Shown: piece after piece, positions 11,856 to 23,800 of the stretch
Position numbering within the stretch: the stretch's first letter is position 1
Layout: each line of letters opens with the position of its first letter
NCBI GenBank assembly: GCA_003586115.2
Contig: QVOM02000070.1
Coordinates: forward strand, 312,219-376,218
Length of the DNA: 64,000 nucleotides
Direction: 5' to 3'
Source of the DNA: Salvator merianae
Taxonomy: Eukaryota; Chordata; Lepidosauria; Squamata; Teiidae
The notes under the pieces: model-generated
What the model saw: the letters and a program-made list of their open reading frames with translations, nothing else
The model's database searches: none
What the model was told of the DNA's origin: nothing
Translations under genes and position numbers: made by a program

Positions 11856-12350
11856 GCCCTTTCTGCCACTGGGGCTTATTCTGGATTACGAACTTTTTTG
11901 CACTTTCCACTGCAGAATGTTCAATTGTGAACATTCCACGGTGGAACTGAATCCACAGTGTGGCAGCCATCTGCACTGTGAGGGCTGGAACATCCTGGCA
12001 ATGGCAGTGCAAATGCTGGCCTCCGCACCGTGACAATGGCCAGGGAAGCTTCTGGCTGCTGCCATGGTAACTTGGGTCACACCACCCAACTGTGCAGCTG
12101 CAGCTGCACTGTGCAGCATTTGCACCCAGAAGTAGGTGCAAATGCTGTGTACCAGGAGCAGTCCAACTATTCCCAGTACAGCTGTGGAGCACAGGCTCGT
12201 TATCCTGGAAATGGGACTAGCCATCCACATACTAGTGCAGACTACAGCACATCCCACCTAGGGCCTGTCATAGTCTGTGCCAGCATGCAGATGACAGGTC
12301 CTTATTCTGGAATATAGTCCAGAATAAGGTCTAACGCAGAAAGCGGTCTT
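11856..12350. mobile_element. Nested palindromic MITEs
   Basis: Outer ends GGCCCTTTCTGCCACT and AACGCAGAAAGCGGTC belong to the family at 205-384. Inside lies a second element (about 11890-12190) that is the reverse complement of the repeat at 19080-19420, sharing TTGCACCCAGAAG/CTTCTTCTGGGTGC, GCCATGGCAGCA and GAACATTCCA-type motifs. Confidence 0.5.
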
Positions 12351-12559
12351 AACTTCATCTGATGGCTCCTTCTGAAATTTCCTCTTCCAAATACCTGTAT
12401 GTTGGCCAAGCACCCATCCACTTCCCTTTGTTTTTTTGTTTTTTTTTTTCCCCCTGCAGTTAGCTAGGATCCAGGTATTTGAAACAGCAAGAATAATGCA
12501 AGGAGCTGGCAGATGGAAGTAAGCAATCGCTTTTATGGGAAACCCGGCACCGTTGCCAG

Positions 12560-12690
12560 ATTTACTGTAAAGCAAAGTATTGAGATACCGCCATGATATC
12601 CTGGAACTATATTGGGAATGCCACAGATATATGTGGGATTCCCAATATAGTCTCAGGAGAATCACAGGTTTTAACCCACATCTGGAGGCA
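12560..12690. mobile_element. Short palindromic MITE
   Basis: ACTATATTGGGAAT near 12606 is complementary to ATTCCCAATATAGT near 12637. The motif recurs near 16010-16090 and 36600. Confidence 0.45.
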
Positions 12691-15328
12691 CCAAGAAAAA
12701 GACAGAAGGCAAAGAAGGAGAAGATATGAGATTTTCAGTCTAGCAGGAACCCTTGAAGTGAAGGCAAGCGGACCCTTGGAGCCAGCAATATCTTCTCAAT
12801 TAGGCCTGGGATGAGGTTCAGTTCCCTAGGGCAACCAGACAGGCTCCTATAGGATATGAACAACAGTTATCACTCCTGTTGTGGGCAGGTAAAACTATTC
12901 AGCTTCTCCTTGCCAAGGACAGAATACAGAGGGAGCCTGGACTGTCCCGTCTCTTCCTGCCCAAGGACACGGAGCATGACAAGACGTTTTGTGCTGAGGG
13001 CAGGAAGAATAAGATCAGAATGGACAGACTTTCCCATCATTCTGATTTTGATGCAGAGCCAGGATCTTGTGAAGTAAACATTTCATCTTTGTCCAAGGTA
13101 AAGAGCAGGCACAGTATAAAGAAACAAACTGAAAGAAATTTAATGCACGTAGGATAACGGAATGTACACCAGGGCCTATACTTCCTTGCCAGTCTTCCAA
13201 CCTATCCCTACAGTTCCTCTAGAAATAAGTGAATTATTGTTAACAAACATGCAAAATGTCCAGTTTGACCCAAAAGCAAGTTCCAGGCTTGGAAGACTCA
13301 GCAGCATGCCGGGATCAGCAAATGTTCCACAGAAAACCAGTCTAAAACGTTAACATGAGCAGATCTACCTTTAAACTAGACACCGTGATGATAATGGCAC
13401 ATCAAATTTGGAATCTTATGCATCATAAAAGTGAACTGAGGGCCAGGTACCTTCCCCGTGCACAGCGTTCAACCGATTTTAACATTCTCCTCCTCCCTAA
13501 AGTTTCAATGCTATTAACTATTATCACTCATGATCAATAGAGCCTGTATTTAGAATACTTATACAAACACTTTGATACCGCTAAGCATCTGATTTTTCTG
13601 TGGGAATTCCAACTCACCATGAATAGATAATAGAGAGACTTTGAGGCTATTCATACAGTTCTTGACCGTTCAGCAAAATACACATACCCGTATACATGCA
13701 GAGCCTTTCTGCACTGGCAGTAGACTGGACATGGTCTGGGCCTCTGCCATCCTGCCCCCAGCACCCTTTGTTCACATTGGACCAAGTGTGGAATGGGCTA
13801 GGGTGCCAAAAATAGTGCCCTGGGCTGGCCTAGCTGTCCACCTCAATGCTGAGATCTACAGCTGTCCTGGTGCTGCTGTAATGGACCATGGAGGCATGTG
13901 GATAGCAAACTCCAGTGGTCTGGTATATTATGGGGAGTCGTTTTTGATGACACTTCCTGGAAATGGGTCTGCCACAAATTCCTTTTTTTAATGTAATGTT
14001 TTTTATTTTTGAAATAGCTAAGACATACTTTACATAAGCATTTTAAAACAGATCACATGTATAACAGTTGTATCCGTTACATCATCTTGACCTCCAGTCT
14101 CCTTCGAGACATTCATTAGGTCTGCCGCAAATTCCTAAGGCTGGGAACTTCTTTTTCCCAGCCTTCGGAGCCTCAGTGCTGCTTGCGAGGGCTCTCCGCA
14201 GACAGTGGTGAAAGCTGGAGCCAGATGTGCTGCCTAATTGTAAACAGCCCCATCCTAGTCCAGAGGCAACCTGTCCCAGCTTGGAATGGGTCGCTTGTTC
14301 TGGGACGGGGTGCAGACAGGGCCACACATGGATAAGGAAAGTCACTGTGAAATGTCGAATGAGAAACTTGTATGTACATGCATGGGTTATTGCTCGTATC
14401 GTTATATTTATGCCACAAGAGGATGTACTTGCATTTTCTGCCCCAGGCTCAAAAATATTTTGGACTCAGTATGCCCGTTTAGGAGTGCTATCCTGTTCCT
14501 TTTCTGGAGCCACTGAACCCCATGCTTTGGGTTATATGTGTATTATGGTTTCAGCAAGGTTGCAAGATCGTGGACAATTGGTTTTCTTTCTCCCACCAGC
14601 TTGGACAGTGACTTCAACATCCATTTTTTCTTGTGAATACAAGAATTATTCTGCATGCTGACTAGGAGATTGTACCTACCCACAAAGACAGGCATGCAGA
14701 CTAGAGCATTTAGCCTTTAAGAGCTCAGTGGGCAGCACTCTGTTACACCCACAAGTTTGTCTCCACTCTCCCATTCTCTTTCATGTGTGTTTCAATTCAG
14801 GGTTGGCTAAGGTCTACTTAATCAGTGAGATCAATTTTCATGTAGATTCAGAATTATAGCATCTCACCTAACATTAAATTTACCTATTCTGACCCCTAGT
14901 ATAGTGTTACTGTATGCAAAAAGATGTCAGGGTTCCTGCTCACTTAATAGTAGCACAGAAGAGGGAATTTCAACAGGTGTTTTCCTGCCAATCTGCCAAC
15001 TACATCTGCTGAACCTGCCTCTTCTGTGTGACTGTTAGAGGTGCCCTGTCCTCTTTTTTTTATTTAGTAGCCTTATCCTTGGACCACTTCCTTTTAGCTG
15101 CCTTGCCCTATGTTGCACAAATTACAACAGGTACACTGCATTAATAATATTCCCAAAGAAGTAGCTCTTACTCTAATCAGGAACCATTTTTATTCCACTC
15201 ATGAGAGTCTGCTACAAAAAAACAGGGAACCCCTGGTCCTATCTTTCTGCTGGAGGACATGACTATATCTACCACAAAGCCTGTCCTCTCTCTTTATAGT
15301 TCCTCTGTTGCCCTTAAGTGCAGTAAAG
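12691..15328. other. Intergenic; nothing recognised
   Basis: A stretch near 14755-14815 resembles, in reverse, 37100-37160 and 50465-50530 (TCTCCTTC-type motif). No other structure was identified. Confidence 0.35.
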
Positions 15329-15460
15329 CAATAGTTCTCAAACTTGGGCCTCCAGATGTTGCCAAACTACAACTCCCATCATTCTTTGCCTCGGCCATAG
15401 GGACTGGGGCCACTGGGAGCAGTAGGACAACATCTGGAGGCCCAAGTTTGAGAACCAGTG
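15329..15460. mobile_element. Palindromic hAT-type MITE (GTTCTCAAACTTGGG ends)
   Basis: Near-perfect inverted ends: GTTCTCAAACTTGGGCCTCC and GGAGGCCCAAGTTTGAGAAC. Flanks CAGTAAAG (15321-15328) and CAGCCAAG (15461-15468) match at 6 of 8. The central ACTACAACTCCCATCATTC is typical of this vertebrate MITE type. Confidence 0.75.
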
Positions 15461-15665
15461 CAGCCAAGGATACTACCTTGCACCGAATGCCAGAATGTCA
15501 GGGAGTGCCTGTTTAACCTAACGTTTAGTAATGAGTGTATCTAATTTTAGTATTTTAATCTTTCAGTAAAGAGTAGATTTTGTTTAACTTAGCTTTTAAC
15601 GTATTTTATCTTATTCTTGCTCTAATTCTTATTGTTAACCACCCTGAGGTCAGAGATAAAGGACC

Positions 15666-15887
15666 TAGAGATGTGTAGGGGCTGGTTCAGTGCAGACATT
15701 TTTCCTTTGAACAGTAGTATGTTCGGTTCGATTTGAACAACAACCAAACGGGATGTGTCCACTAGGTTCATTGGAACGCCCTTGTGTTAAGTTTGAATTG
15801 AACTCTGTTTTTGAGCAGGCACCCTTGTTCAAACACTGCTGTTTGGTTTGAACTTGTTCAAATCTGAACCAGTTTAGCACATTTCTA
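15666..15887. mobile_element. GTTC-rich palindromic hAT-type MITE
   Basis: Begins TAGAGATGTG and ends GCACATTTCTA, with GTTCGGTTCGA, TTTGAAC and GTTCAAA motifs inside. The 8-bp flanks agree at only 5 of 8, so this is an old copy. Confidence 0.65.
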
Positions 15888-15959
15888 ATAGGGCATTATA
15901 TAAATTCTCTAAATAAAGAAATGAACCTTGTCTTCTCATCTTGCTCAAATTCAGCATCA

Positions 15960-16520
15960 TTGCTGAACTTCCTGCAATAGCGATAGAATGAGTTGTCATT
16001 CAACTAAATTGGGACTATACTGGGACTATATGTCTATATTGGGACTATATGTCTTGATTATGTTTGGCATTCCCAATTTAATGCCGAGAGCCTAGTGAGA
16101 TATATCTTGCATATGGAGGCAGCTTCAGGTTGAAAAGGCTGGCCCTCCAATTACAAGATGCAGGCCAATTGCTCCCAGTATTGGGAAGAACTGTAAAGGT
16201 GCTACAAGAGTTAACTCTGTGTACTCCATGCCTCTCCTTGCACACTCTAAGGAAGTCAACTGCCTCTGTCCTGTTATCCCCATTGAAGCTATCTTGTCAT
16301 GGTGGTCTACTTCTATCCACAATCAGGGAAGGAGCCATCTTGCCTTCTCTTCAAATAGCAAATAGCACTAGCTGTAGGGACTGACTCTGAGAAAGGTCTC
16401 AAGTCAGGACTGGCTGAACTGTGCAGTCTGGAGGTTGCTGAACCACAGCTCTCATCATCCCTTGCCATTGCCTTGACTGTCTGGGGTACCTGGGAGTTGT
16501 AGTTCAGCAATACTTGGCGA
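15960..16520. mobile_element. Decayed MITE fragments and a local duplication
   Basis: TTGGGACTATATGTCT occurs twice near 16019-16054. ATTGGGAC / CATTCCCAAT near 16005-16078 resembles the hairpin at 12.6 kb. GTTGCTGAACCACAGCTCTC and GGGAGTTGTAGTTCAGCAA (16433-16512) are inverted ends of another small MITE. Confidence 0.45.
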
Positions 16521-17365
16521 GTCATAGTAAAGGGGTGCCAGTTGCTGAACACCTATTCCAACATACACCTGGGGCAACTCAGATGCATTCCTGGCAAAGA
16601 ACTCCTAAATATCATCAGTCTTTCAAATTCTCCTCTATTCCTTCACCATGATCTTCTGGACAACTGCCCCTTCCTCCTTGCATCCTCCTCCATTCCTTTT
16701 CCTGCTTCTTCCAGGGCTGTTCCTATTTTGAACAGCTGCTCTTTTAAGCTCAGAATTCTCTTCATCTCCTCCCGAGAGGCTTCTGCAGAACAAAGCGGTG
16801 TTGTGTAAAGGGAAATGCCGAAGCTTGGGCGGGAATCCCAGCTTTTAGGGCACTTGGCCAAACAGCTGGACCCATTGTGCTGTTGGAGATTGGCATTTGA
16901 GGTGGAGGGGCGGAGGGAGAGGGCCAAATGGCCAGAGTGTCAGGGAAAGTGGAAACTATTACAGCTTGCTGGAGCTTGTCAGAGCCTCTCTGGGGGTGGA
17001 GAGAAAGTACTGCCTTGACGGGAGCTGCCAGGTTTCTGAAAGAGCAACTCCCTCGGAGGAAAAAAGGCACTATTGAAAGAAAATCTTGGCTTATCCTGAG
17101 ATACCCAAACTTCAACAATAGCCAAGCTGGGATTAAATATATACCCTTTTGGGAGTAAATCTCTATGAAGAGCCAGGGATTAATTATACACAGTGGTGGA
17201 GTTATGTTTTTTTCAGTCCCTTGACAGGAGAAATTGGGATTTGGAGTGTGGAGGAGGAGGCCAAAATTCCTCTTTAGATCATAATATGCATTACTTCGAA
17301 CTATGGTAAAGTAGTCCCGCTATGTTTGTCGCTGTGAGTATTCTACAGGATGTAGATGGGCCTCT
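16521..17365. other. No recognisable feature
   Basis: Open frames occur on both strands without protein signatures. Confidence 0.35.
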
Positions 17366-17660
17366 GCCTAAGGCCGTTTCTGCAGGCCGCAATGGCCACA
17401 GGGGGTCAGGCTTCTATTGGCCCATGCTGGGCACCATCCACAATGTGGACAGCCCAACTTTGCAGGACAGGAAGAAAAACTCCCAGTTTCTGAAGTTGCC
17501 GGGGGGGGCTATTTTAGCTGGACACCCAGCTTCTGGGGCTGATTTTGGGTGTCCAGCAAAATGGCACACTGCGTGGTAGAGTGACTACAGCCCATGTGAT
17601 GTCTGCATCCAGTATACCAGCTAGAATGCTTTGTGGACCTCTTACAAGTGGTCCACACTT
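17366..17660. mobile_element. Probable palindromic MITE
   Basis: TATTTTAGCTGGACACCCA (about 17511) is complementary to TGGGTGTCCAGCAAAATGG (about 17547). The left edge begins with the GGCCGTTTCTGCAGG motif seen at other MITE ends in this window. Confidence 0.4.
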
Positions 17661-17684
17661 GGAGAGGGCAACAGTGCCATTTTC

Positions 17685-18270
17685 ATGTCATGTTGTTAAG
17701 TCATGTCTGACTGTGACCCTATGGACCTTATGGTGGAATGAGCATAGGCCCAAACATACCAGGCCCATTCGTCTTCAGCTGTCTCCTAGAGTCTGCCCAA
17801 GCTCATGTTTATTGCCTCCACAGTACTATCTAACCATTTCATCCTCTGGCCTCGCCTTCCCCTTTTGCTTTCACACGCTTTTTTCCAGCATCAGGGTCTT
17901 TTCCAATGAATCCTATCTACTCATTATGTAGCCAAACTATTTGAGTTTCTGCTTCAGCATTGTTCCCTCCAGTGAGCAGTCAGGGTTGATTTCCTTTTGT
18001 ATTGACTAATTTGATCTCCTTGCAGTCCAAGAGACTCTCAAATGTCTTCTCCAGCACCACCGCTTGAAAGTGTCAATTCTTCATCACCCAGCCTTCCTTA
18101 TGGTCCAGCTTTTACAGCCATATGTTATTACTGGGGAGATCATAACTTTGATTATGCAGACCTTTGTTGAAAAAGTGATGTCTCTGCTTCTTAATATGCT
18201 GTCCAGGTTTGCCATAGCTTTCTCCAATACTTTGTCTGGTGCAGATCAAACAGTCTACTAGATAGACATG
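17685..18270 (-). mobile_element. Bov-B (RTE) LINE 3' end
   Basis: The plus strand contains ATCAGGGTCTTTTCCAATGA, GATCTCCTTGCAGTCCAAG and CAGACCTTTGTTGAAAAAG, the reverse complement of the well-known Bov-B 3' ORF end. On the minus strand this encodes the C-terminal RT region. It is truncated and carries stops. Bov-B is abundant in squamates and ruminants and is a classic horizontally transferred LINE. Confidence 0.85.
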
Positions 18271-19010
18271 GCCTTCCCATAGACCATTCCAAAGTGCAAA
18301 TGACATGTTCCAAGTGATATCCTGGGTTGGTCTACCCAACCTAGTGTGGATGCAGGCCTAAAAGTCCAAGCTTAATGGTATCACTACCAATTAGATCTGT
18401 ACGCCCTCAAAGGCATAAAAAAGACAGTGGCCTATGCTGCACTTACCTGTCCGTTGTCAGTATCAATGGGTCTGGGACAGCTAGGACAGCTGGTTCTGAC
18501 CATGGAAGGGCGTGATCTGGAATAGTGCCATCTGCACAACAGCGCTGGTCCAGAACAGCCCACACCATGGCCTTCAAGCTCGCACCAACTTCAAGGCCAG
18601 ACTCCCACACTCTTAGGAAGTTGTTTGGCAGATCTCAAATGTGTCTAGTAAAACATTCTCTGTGCCATTCTCTGTATCACAATGTTCTGTAGCTTACATG
18701 AACTGCTTCTTTGTAAGATCTCGTAACTCGTAATAAATTTGCAATAAGCGACGCTAAGGATCTTTAGTAGGCAGTGCAGGTGAAAACACATTTTCTGCTT
18801 TAATCTTTCACTGGCATAGGTTGCAATTGTCAAATGATAGTATTGCAAAATTGTATATTTGCCATGCCGTAAGTGGTTCATGTAGACCAAATTGGGCATG
18901 ATCACGGGAACACTGTGCTTTTCCAATTCTGTAGTTCTAATCAGAACTTAGAACTGTTCAGTATAACATCCACCTTGCCATTTTGGGCCTGTTCACACTT
19001 TTCACTAGTG
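18271..19010. other. Nothing recognised
   Basis: Intergenic sequence without identifiable elements. Confidence 0.35.
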
Positions 19011-19425
19011 AGTGTCTGCACACTCACTAGTGAAGTGCATCAGCACTGTGCCGACGCCCTCATGACTGGGAGTGAGCTACAGCCTCTCCCAATCACTACT
19101 GGCTTGTGAGCACAAAATTCAGCTCCACAGCTGTACCAAGAGTAGCTGTACCTCTCCTAGTACACGTTTGCATCTTCTTCTGGGTGCGAACTCTGCACTG
19201 CACTGCACAATTGTGCCGCGTCCCTGGTTGCCATGGCAGCAACTGGATGTTTCCCCGGCCACTGTCATGGCACAGCCATCCAGCATTCACACTGCAAGTG
19301 CTGGAAACCCACGGCCAGGATGCTCCAGTCCTCACAGTGTGAATGGCTGCCACACTGCGAGGTCTGTTCTATCTTGGAATGTTTGATTCTGAATATTCCA
19401 AGACGGTAAGTGCAAAAAGGCCCTT
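19011..19425. mobile_element. Palindromic MITE, plus orientation
   Basis: Shares blocks with 39780-40080 (CTTCTTCTG, GGCAGCA.CTGGA, GTGCTGGAA, CC.CACTG.GAGGTCTGTTCTA) and with the reverse complement of 11890-12190. Ends in AGTGCAAAAAGGCCC. The interior is self-complementary in blocks (TTCACACTGCAAG against CTCACAGTGTGAA). Confidence 0.5.
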
Positions 19426-20570
19426 TTATCACCAGCAAGCTTATTGCCTAAACTGCTGCATTTCTCCAATGGATTGGTCTCTAGCAACCAGCCATATTTC
19501 CCGGCCACATGACCTTTGTTTTGTTGTTACTAATCCTCAGCCCCATTTTCTGGCCTCCATTTTCAAACTAGTACTCACATGTTAGAAAAATACAGATGAA
19601 CAATTTCATCATCGTCATCATAGGGGAACTATGTATGCTGGTCTGAATTCCTTGGAGGAAGTGTGGCATACAAATGCTATTACTCAGTTGTGGGGCTTCT
19701 GTGAATAAAACACCACCCTGCTTATTTAGTTTACCCTTGTAACTTTGATGGAAGCAGAGATTACACACTTGTGTGGTCTCTGCGTAGGCTTCTGGGCTAG
19801 TGTGAACCCAAATGGGTGAAAAATCGGTGCAATTTTGATGCAACCTTAAGTGGCACCATGTCGTTTTCTCCCAGGACTGTTCCAAACTGCACAAACTTAG
19901 TCCATGATGAATGTGTCCACAAATGAACTGTCTCATGAAGATATATAACAACAAAGAAGCCCTTGAGCTGAGCTCATCTCCCAGAGGGTCTACAAAACAC
20001 ACCCAGGCAGTTTTCTTCTCACCCACATGGACGCGGTTTCCCTCTGTGCTCATCTTGGACAACACCAGCAGTTGAACCTGGGATACTCTGGATGCAAAGA
20101 ATCTGGAAGTCCCTCCCCCTGCTGGAGGCCAATTCGTGAGTGTCCTCGAAACCAGCACTCGGCAGTGAGAGGGGTTTTTGGCTGCACTTGCGTTGGTCGG
20201 CACTGCAAAGAAAATTATCTTCCACTGTGATTGATGTCAAGAAAATAGCCTCACAGGAGAGGTTATAAAACATCTGTGTCTCTCAAAGGCTGCGAGAAAA
20301 GTTCTATTTATGAAGAAACATGCAGGAAATATTTCCATGCCTGGACAGGCCAGTGAAACTATACAGGCACTGCCTGGTGTCGCAATTGTACTGGAAAGCA
20401 GGGCAGAGAACCTATTCCGGTTGGACTCTACCTCCCTTCACTGCCCACAGTCTAAAAGGTTCCCCATTCCTGGATTAGACATGGTGTCTCTTCTTTCTGG
20501 CATTAGGCTAAAATGTAGACAACTACAGTATTAACCATGCAGGAAATTGTCGCGGTATGCATTTAATCAT
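19426..20570. other. Nothing recognised
   Basis: A 211-codon minus-strand open frame lies here (19568-20203) but shows no domain, composition or exon signal of a gene. Confidence 0.35.
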
Positions 20571-20574
20571 TTGA

Positions 20575-20875
20575 ATCATAGAATCACAGAGTTGGAAGGG
20601 ACCTCTAGGGTTATTGAGGCCAACCCCCTGCTCAATGCAGGATCCACTAAACCATCCCAGACAAATGTCTATCCAGCCTCTCCTTGCAGACCTCCAGCGG
20701 AGAGCTCACCATCTCCTGTGAGAACCTGTTCCATTGATTGATCACCCTTACTGTCAGAAAGTTTCTAATATTTAGTCTGTATCTGCTCCCTTGAAGTTTC
20801 ATCCTGTTGTTTCTAGTCTTTCCTTCTTGTGTAAGTGAGAACAGGGCCAATCCTTCTGCACTGTGATTTGATAAG
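20575..20875 (-). mobile_element. CR1 LINE 3' end
   Basis: The plus strand begins with the complement of the CR1 tail (CATAGAATCACAGAGTTGGA) and continues with TCTATCCAGCCTCTCCTTG and the rest of the CR1 3' UTR in order. It matches the opposite-strand copy at 47610-48035. Confidence 0.9.
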
Positions 20876-23800
20876 CTTAGCATCTGTGTTGTCACCAAAG
20901 GGAGAATCTTCTTCCACTCCTGTATGGAGGAGAAATCCAGGAAGCCCAGAGAAAGGAAAGAGATTGCGCACTGGTGCAGCTAGTTCACTGGGGCAAAATG
21001 GGTGGCCACCAAAGCACACCCAGTCATTCAGGCTTTGCGTCCACTCTCCCAGTCTCCTTCATGCATTTTTCAACTAAACGTTAGCAAATATGGGCGTGAT
21101 CCACCATATTCAGTGGAGTTTTGCATATTTTTAGGCAGTTTTGCATATACTATAATTGCAGCTTTACATTGTTTTACCTCCCAGTGGCTCTACCTGTTCT
21201 AACCACTGGTATCATTTCCTTTTAGCTTCCCTGCAATCTGCCCAGCCAGCCATAATGGGCACCAACCAGCACTGCTGATACTGAATTAGACTAGTGCCGC
21301 ATTCAGGCCAGTATTGCCTGCACTGACTGACAGAGGAAATAGATGGTTTCAAGCAGACTTTCTCCTTCCTTACTTATAGATGCTGGGGGCTGAATCCAAG
21401 ACTTTCTGCATACAAAGCAGGAGCTGTACCACTGCGGTGTGGCTAGAGTGGCCAGGAGCTCTTACATCTATTAAGCACAGTACTTCCCTCTGCCTTTTTT
21501 ATCCCGCCTTCCACCACTGCCAGGAGAAGAGAAAGCCATCCTCCATTTTATTTTGCTAGTCTGTGGCCCTTCCTCCGCCTTTATCCCTCATTTGGCACTG
21601 CCAGGAAGAAATTACAGGCTTCCTCCGCTTCCACCTGCTAATTAAACCAAGAAGTAGAGCTGCTTCTAGGTTTATGGACTTTTGCACTAAACCGCCACAG
21701 CACCACAGAAAACTTCAAGCAGCGACATGGTTTGATAGGCTGCACACTAGGGAGGGGAGGATACCACAGCCAGCTGGCCAGTGGGCTGGTGTGGACAAGG
21801 CAGTCCCAAAATGCATTCCTTGCTCCTGGTCGCTCCCCCTTCTCCTGCAGTCTGGGGGCCCTTTCCCTCACTTTTGTGCAGAAACACGACAGCACAACAG
21901 CAACATTAAGGCAAGGCAAGGTTAAACACAGCTGATCTTGAGCACTTTCAGAAGACAGACATGTTTGTTGTCCTTGCCATGCTGCCATAAGAGTGTTTTA
22001 ATTCAAAACACTGTGCCTGTTTGGGGGTGCAGTCCTCTTGCCCCAACAAAGAACCCACTCACTATCGAGTTTGCCAGTGGCACCACACAGCTACATAGTG
22101 GGATACATGCCACTGTGGATTTTTGGGGGGGAGGTGAAATAGAGTCCATTTGCTGGCCACTAACTTCACTATCAAGATCATGGAGCCCCCCACATGTTCT
22201 TCCCTCTTCATGGACCACTCCCTGCTTTTGCACTATTCTTAATTGCATATTTGTATAAAAGTGCGATCACAAAGGAGCAGAAATCGTGATCTGCCTTTTA
22301 AAAAGGCTTACTGTGTGGTAGATGTGGAATCAAATTTTTGCTTGGGTGGATACAGTCTGGAGGGGGAAAAGGAGCAAATGGCAAATGACTAGTAACACCA
22401 CCAAGGGAATCCATGTTCTGAGTTGGCAGCAGGGAAATTCAGAGGGTGGAGTTTGACTTTTCCATCCCTGTGAAACTGAGATGTGAACATTGGGACTGCA
22501 GCCAATCACTGACTGCCCAGGGAGGGGAATTTGGCGAGGGGTGGAGACAGAGAAGGTACGGTTTCCCCATGCCAAGCACGGGAAACATCAGTGTGAGAAT
22601 GAGCAAGTCTGAATTGAGTCCATGTTAAAATGCAAATGTGGGAACGATCAGAACACAAACCCAGGCCTCATACTCTTCCCATATGGATGGTGATTTTTGA
22701 CTAGGTTTTGGTGAGTCTCAATTGCTTGCAGCTGCTTTTGTGCGTCAAAAGGGTGTGATCATACTTGGTTTGGGGGGGGGGGGCGTCCATTTTCTGAGAT
22801 CACCCCACCAGTGGATGCTGGAATTTTTTTTATCTCAGACAGGTTAAAAAATAGGTTTCTTACCTTCTCTTCATTCTTTGTTATCACCTTATCTTCTCAC
22901 CTACCATTTGTTGCTGCTGCCCTGATTTTCCATGGACCTGACTGGTTGGTGGATATAGCAGGCTGGAATTGGCTGCAGAAGCCTTGTAGCTTCCCACATC
23001 CACCCCAAATTGCAAGTCACCCCAAGAGTGGGGTGTCTGTGAAAGGGGTGAACAAAATGACATTTTTAAATATTTTTGTGTGTCCCTAGGGTCTCAAATT
23101 TGTCCTGGAGGCAACCCTAACCATATGTTTGAACACACCCTTAGTATGCATTTGAGTGTGGAATGGAGTGGAGGGGGTCATTAGTGTGTGTGTTCTGTGG
23201 GTTGATTGGGCAGACTGGTAATGCTTTCTGCTTTGATGTGGTGGAGAGATAAAAGCCCTGTGCAGACCTTGCCTATGTTTAAGTTGGTGAGTTCTGCTAA
23301 GGAGCTGGAGCAAAGGTCGCTCTTGGTTCAGAAAGCAGCTCCAGTAGAGGGCCTCCTCGCTCCAGCAAAAACTCTTCTTTGTGCTGGAGCCTGGCATGCA
23401 TCCTGGCAGCAAAAGTCGGGGAGTCAGCTTGTTCACACTTAACTGTGAAAAGTCTCCTTGGTGCAACTTCTTCCCAAGTCAAAAGTTTTGTAATACAAAG
23501 ATGCTGTGCAAAGGAGGCTTTTCACAGATGTTTCCTGCTATTGTGAACAACAGAAAGTGCTCAGTTTGCACAAACAGTACCTGGCAAGAGCTGCATTTGC
23601 ACAAAGAAAACAGTGTTTACACAGTGCAAAACATCAAAACTGCTAATGGATACAAGGTGAAGAGGACTGTGCTAGCTAACAAAGCCCTGTGTGAATTCTC
23701 TAACCACTTCAGAATTAATGCTGAATTCAGCATTCCAAGTTCTTCCTAAGAGAAATGAAAGGAAAAAAAGGTTGCTATTTTTATTTTCCCAAAGGTTTGA

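Noticed and set aside
16495..16545. Minus-strand PLYYD resembling the FXYD motif of a possible LGI4 neighbour
   Set aside because: The second residue is wrong, no membrane segment follows, and the site lies in a small MITE end.
19568..20203. 211-codon open frame on the minus strand
   Set aside because: No domain, no signal peptide pattern, no splice context and unremarkable composition; taken as chance.
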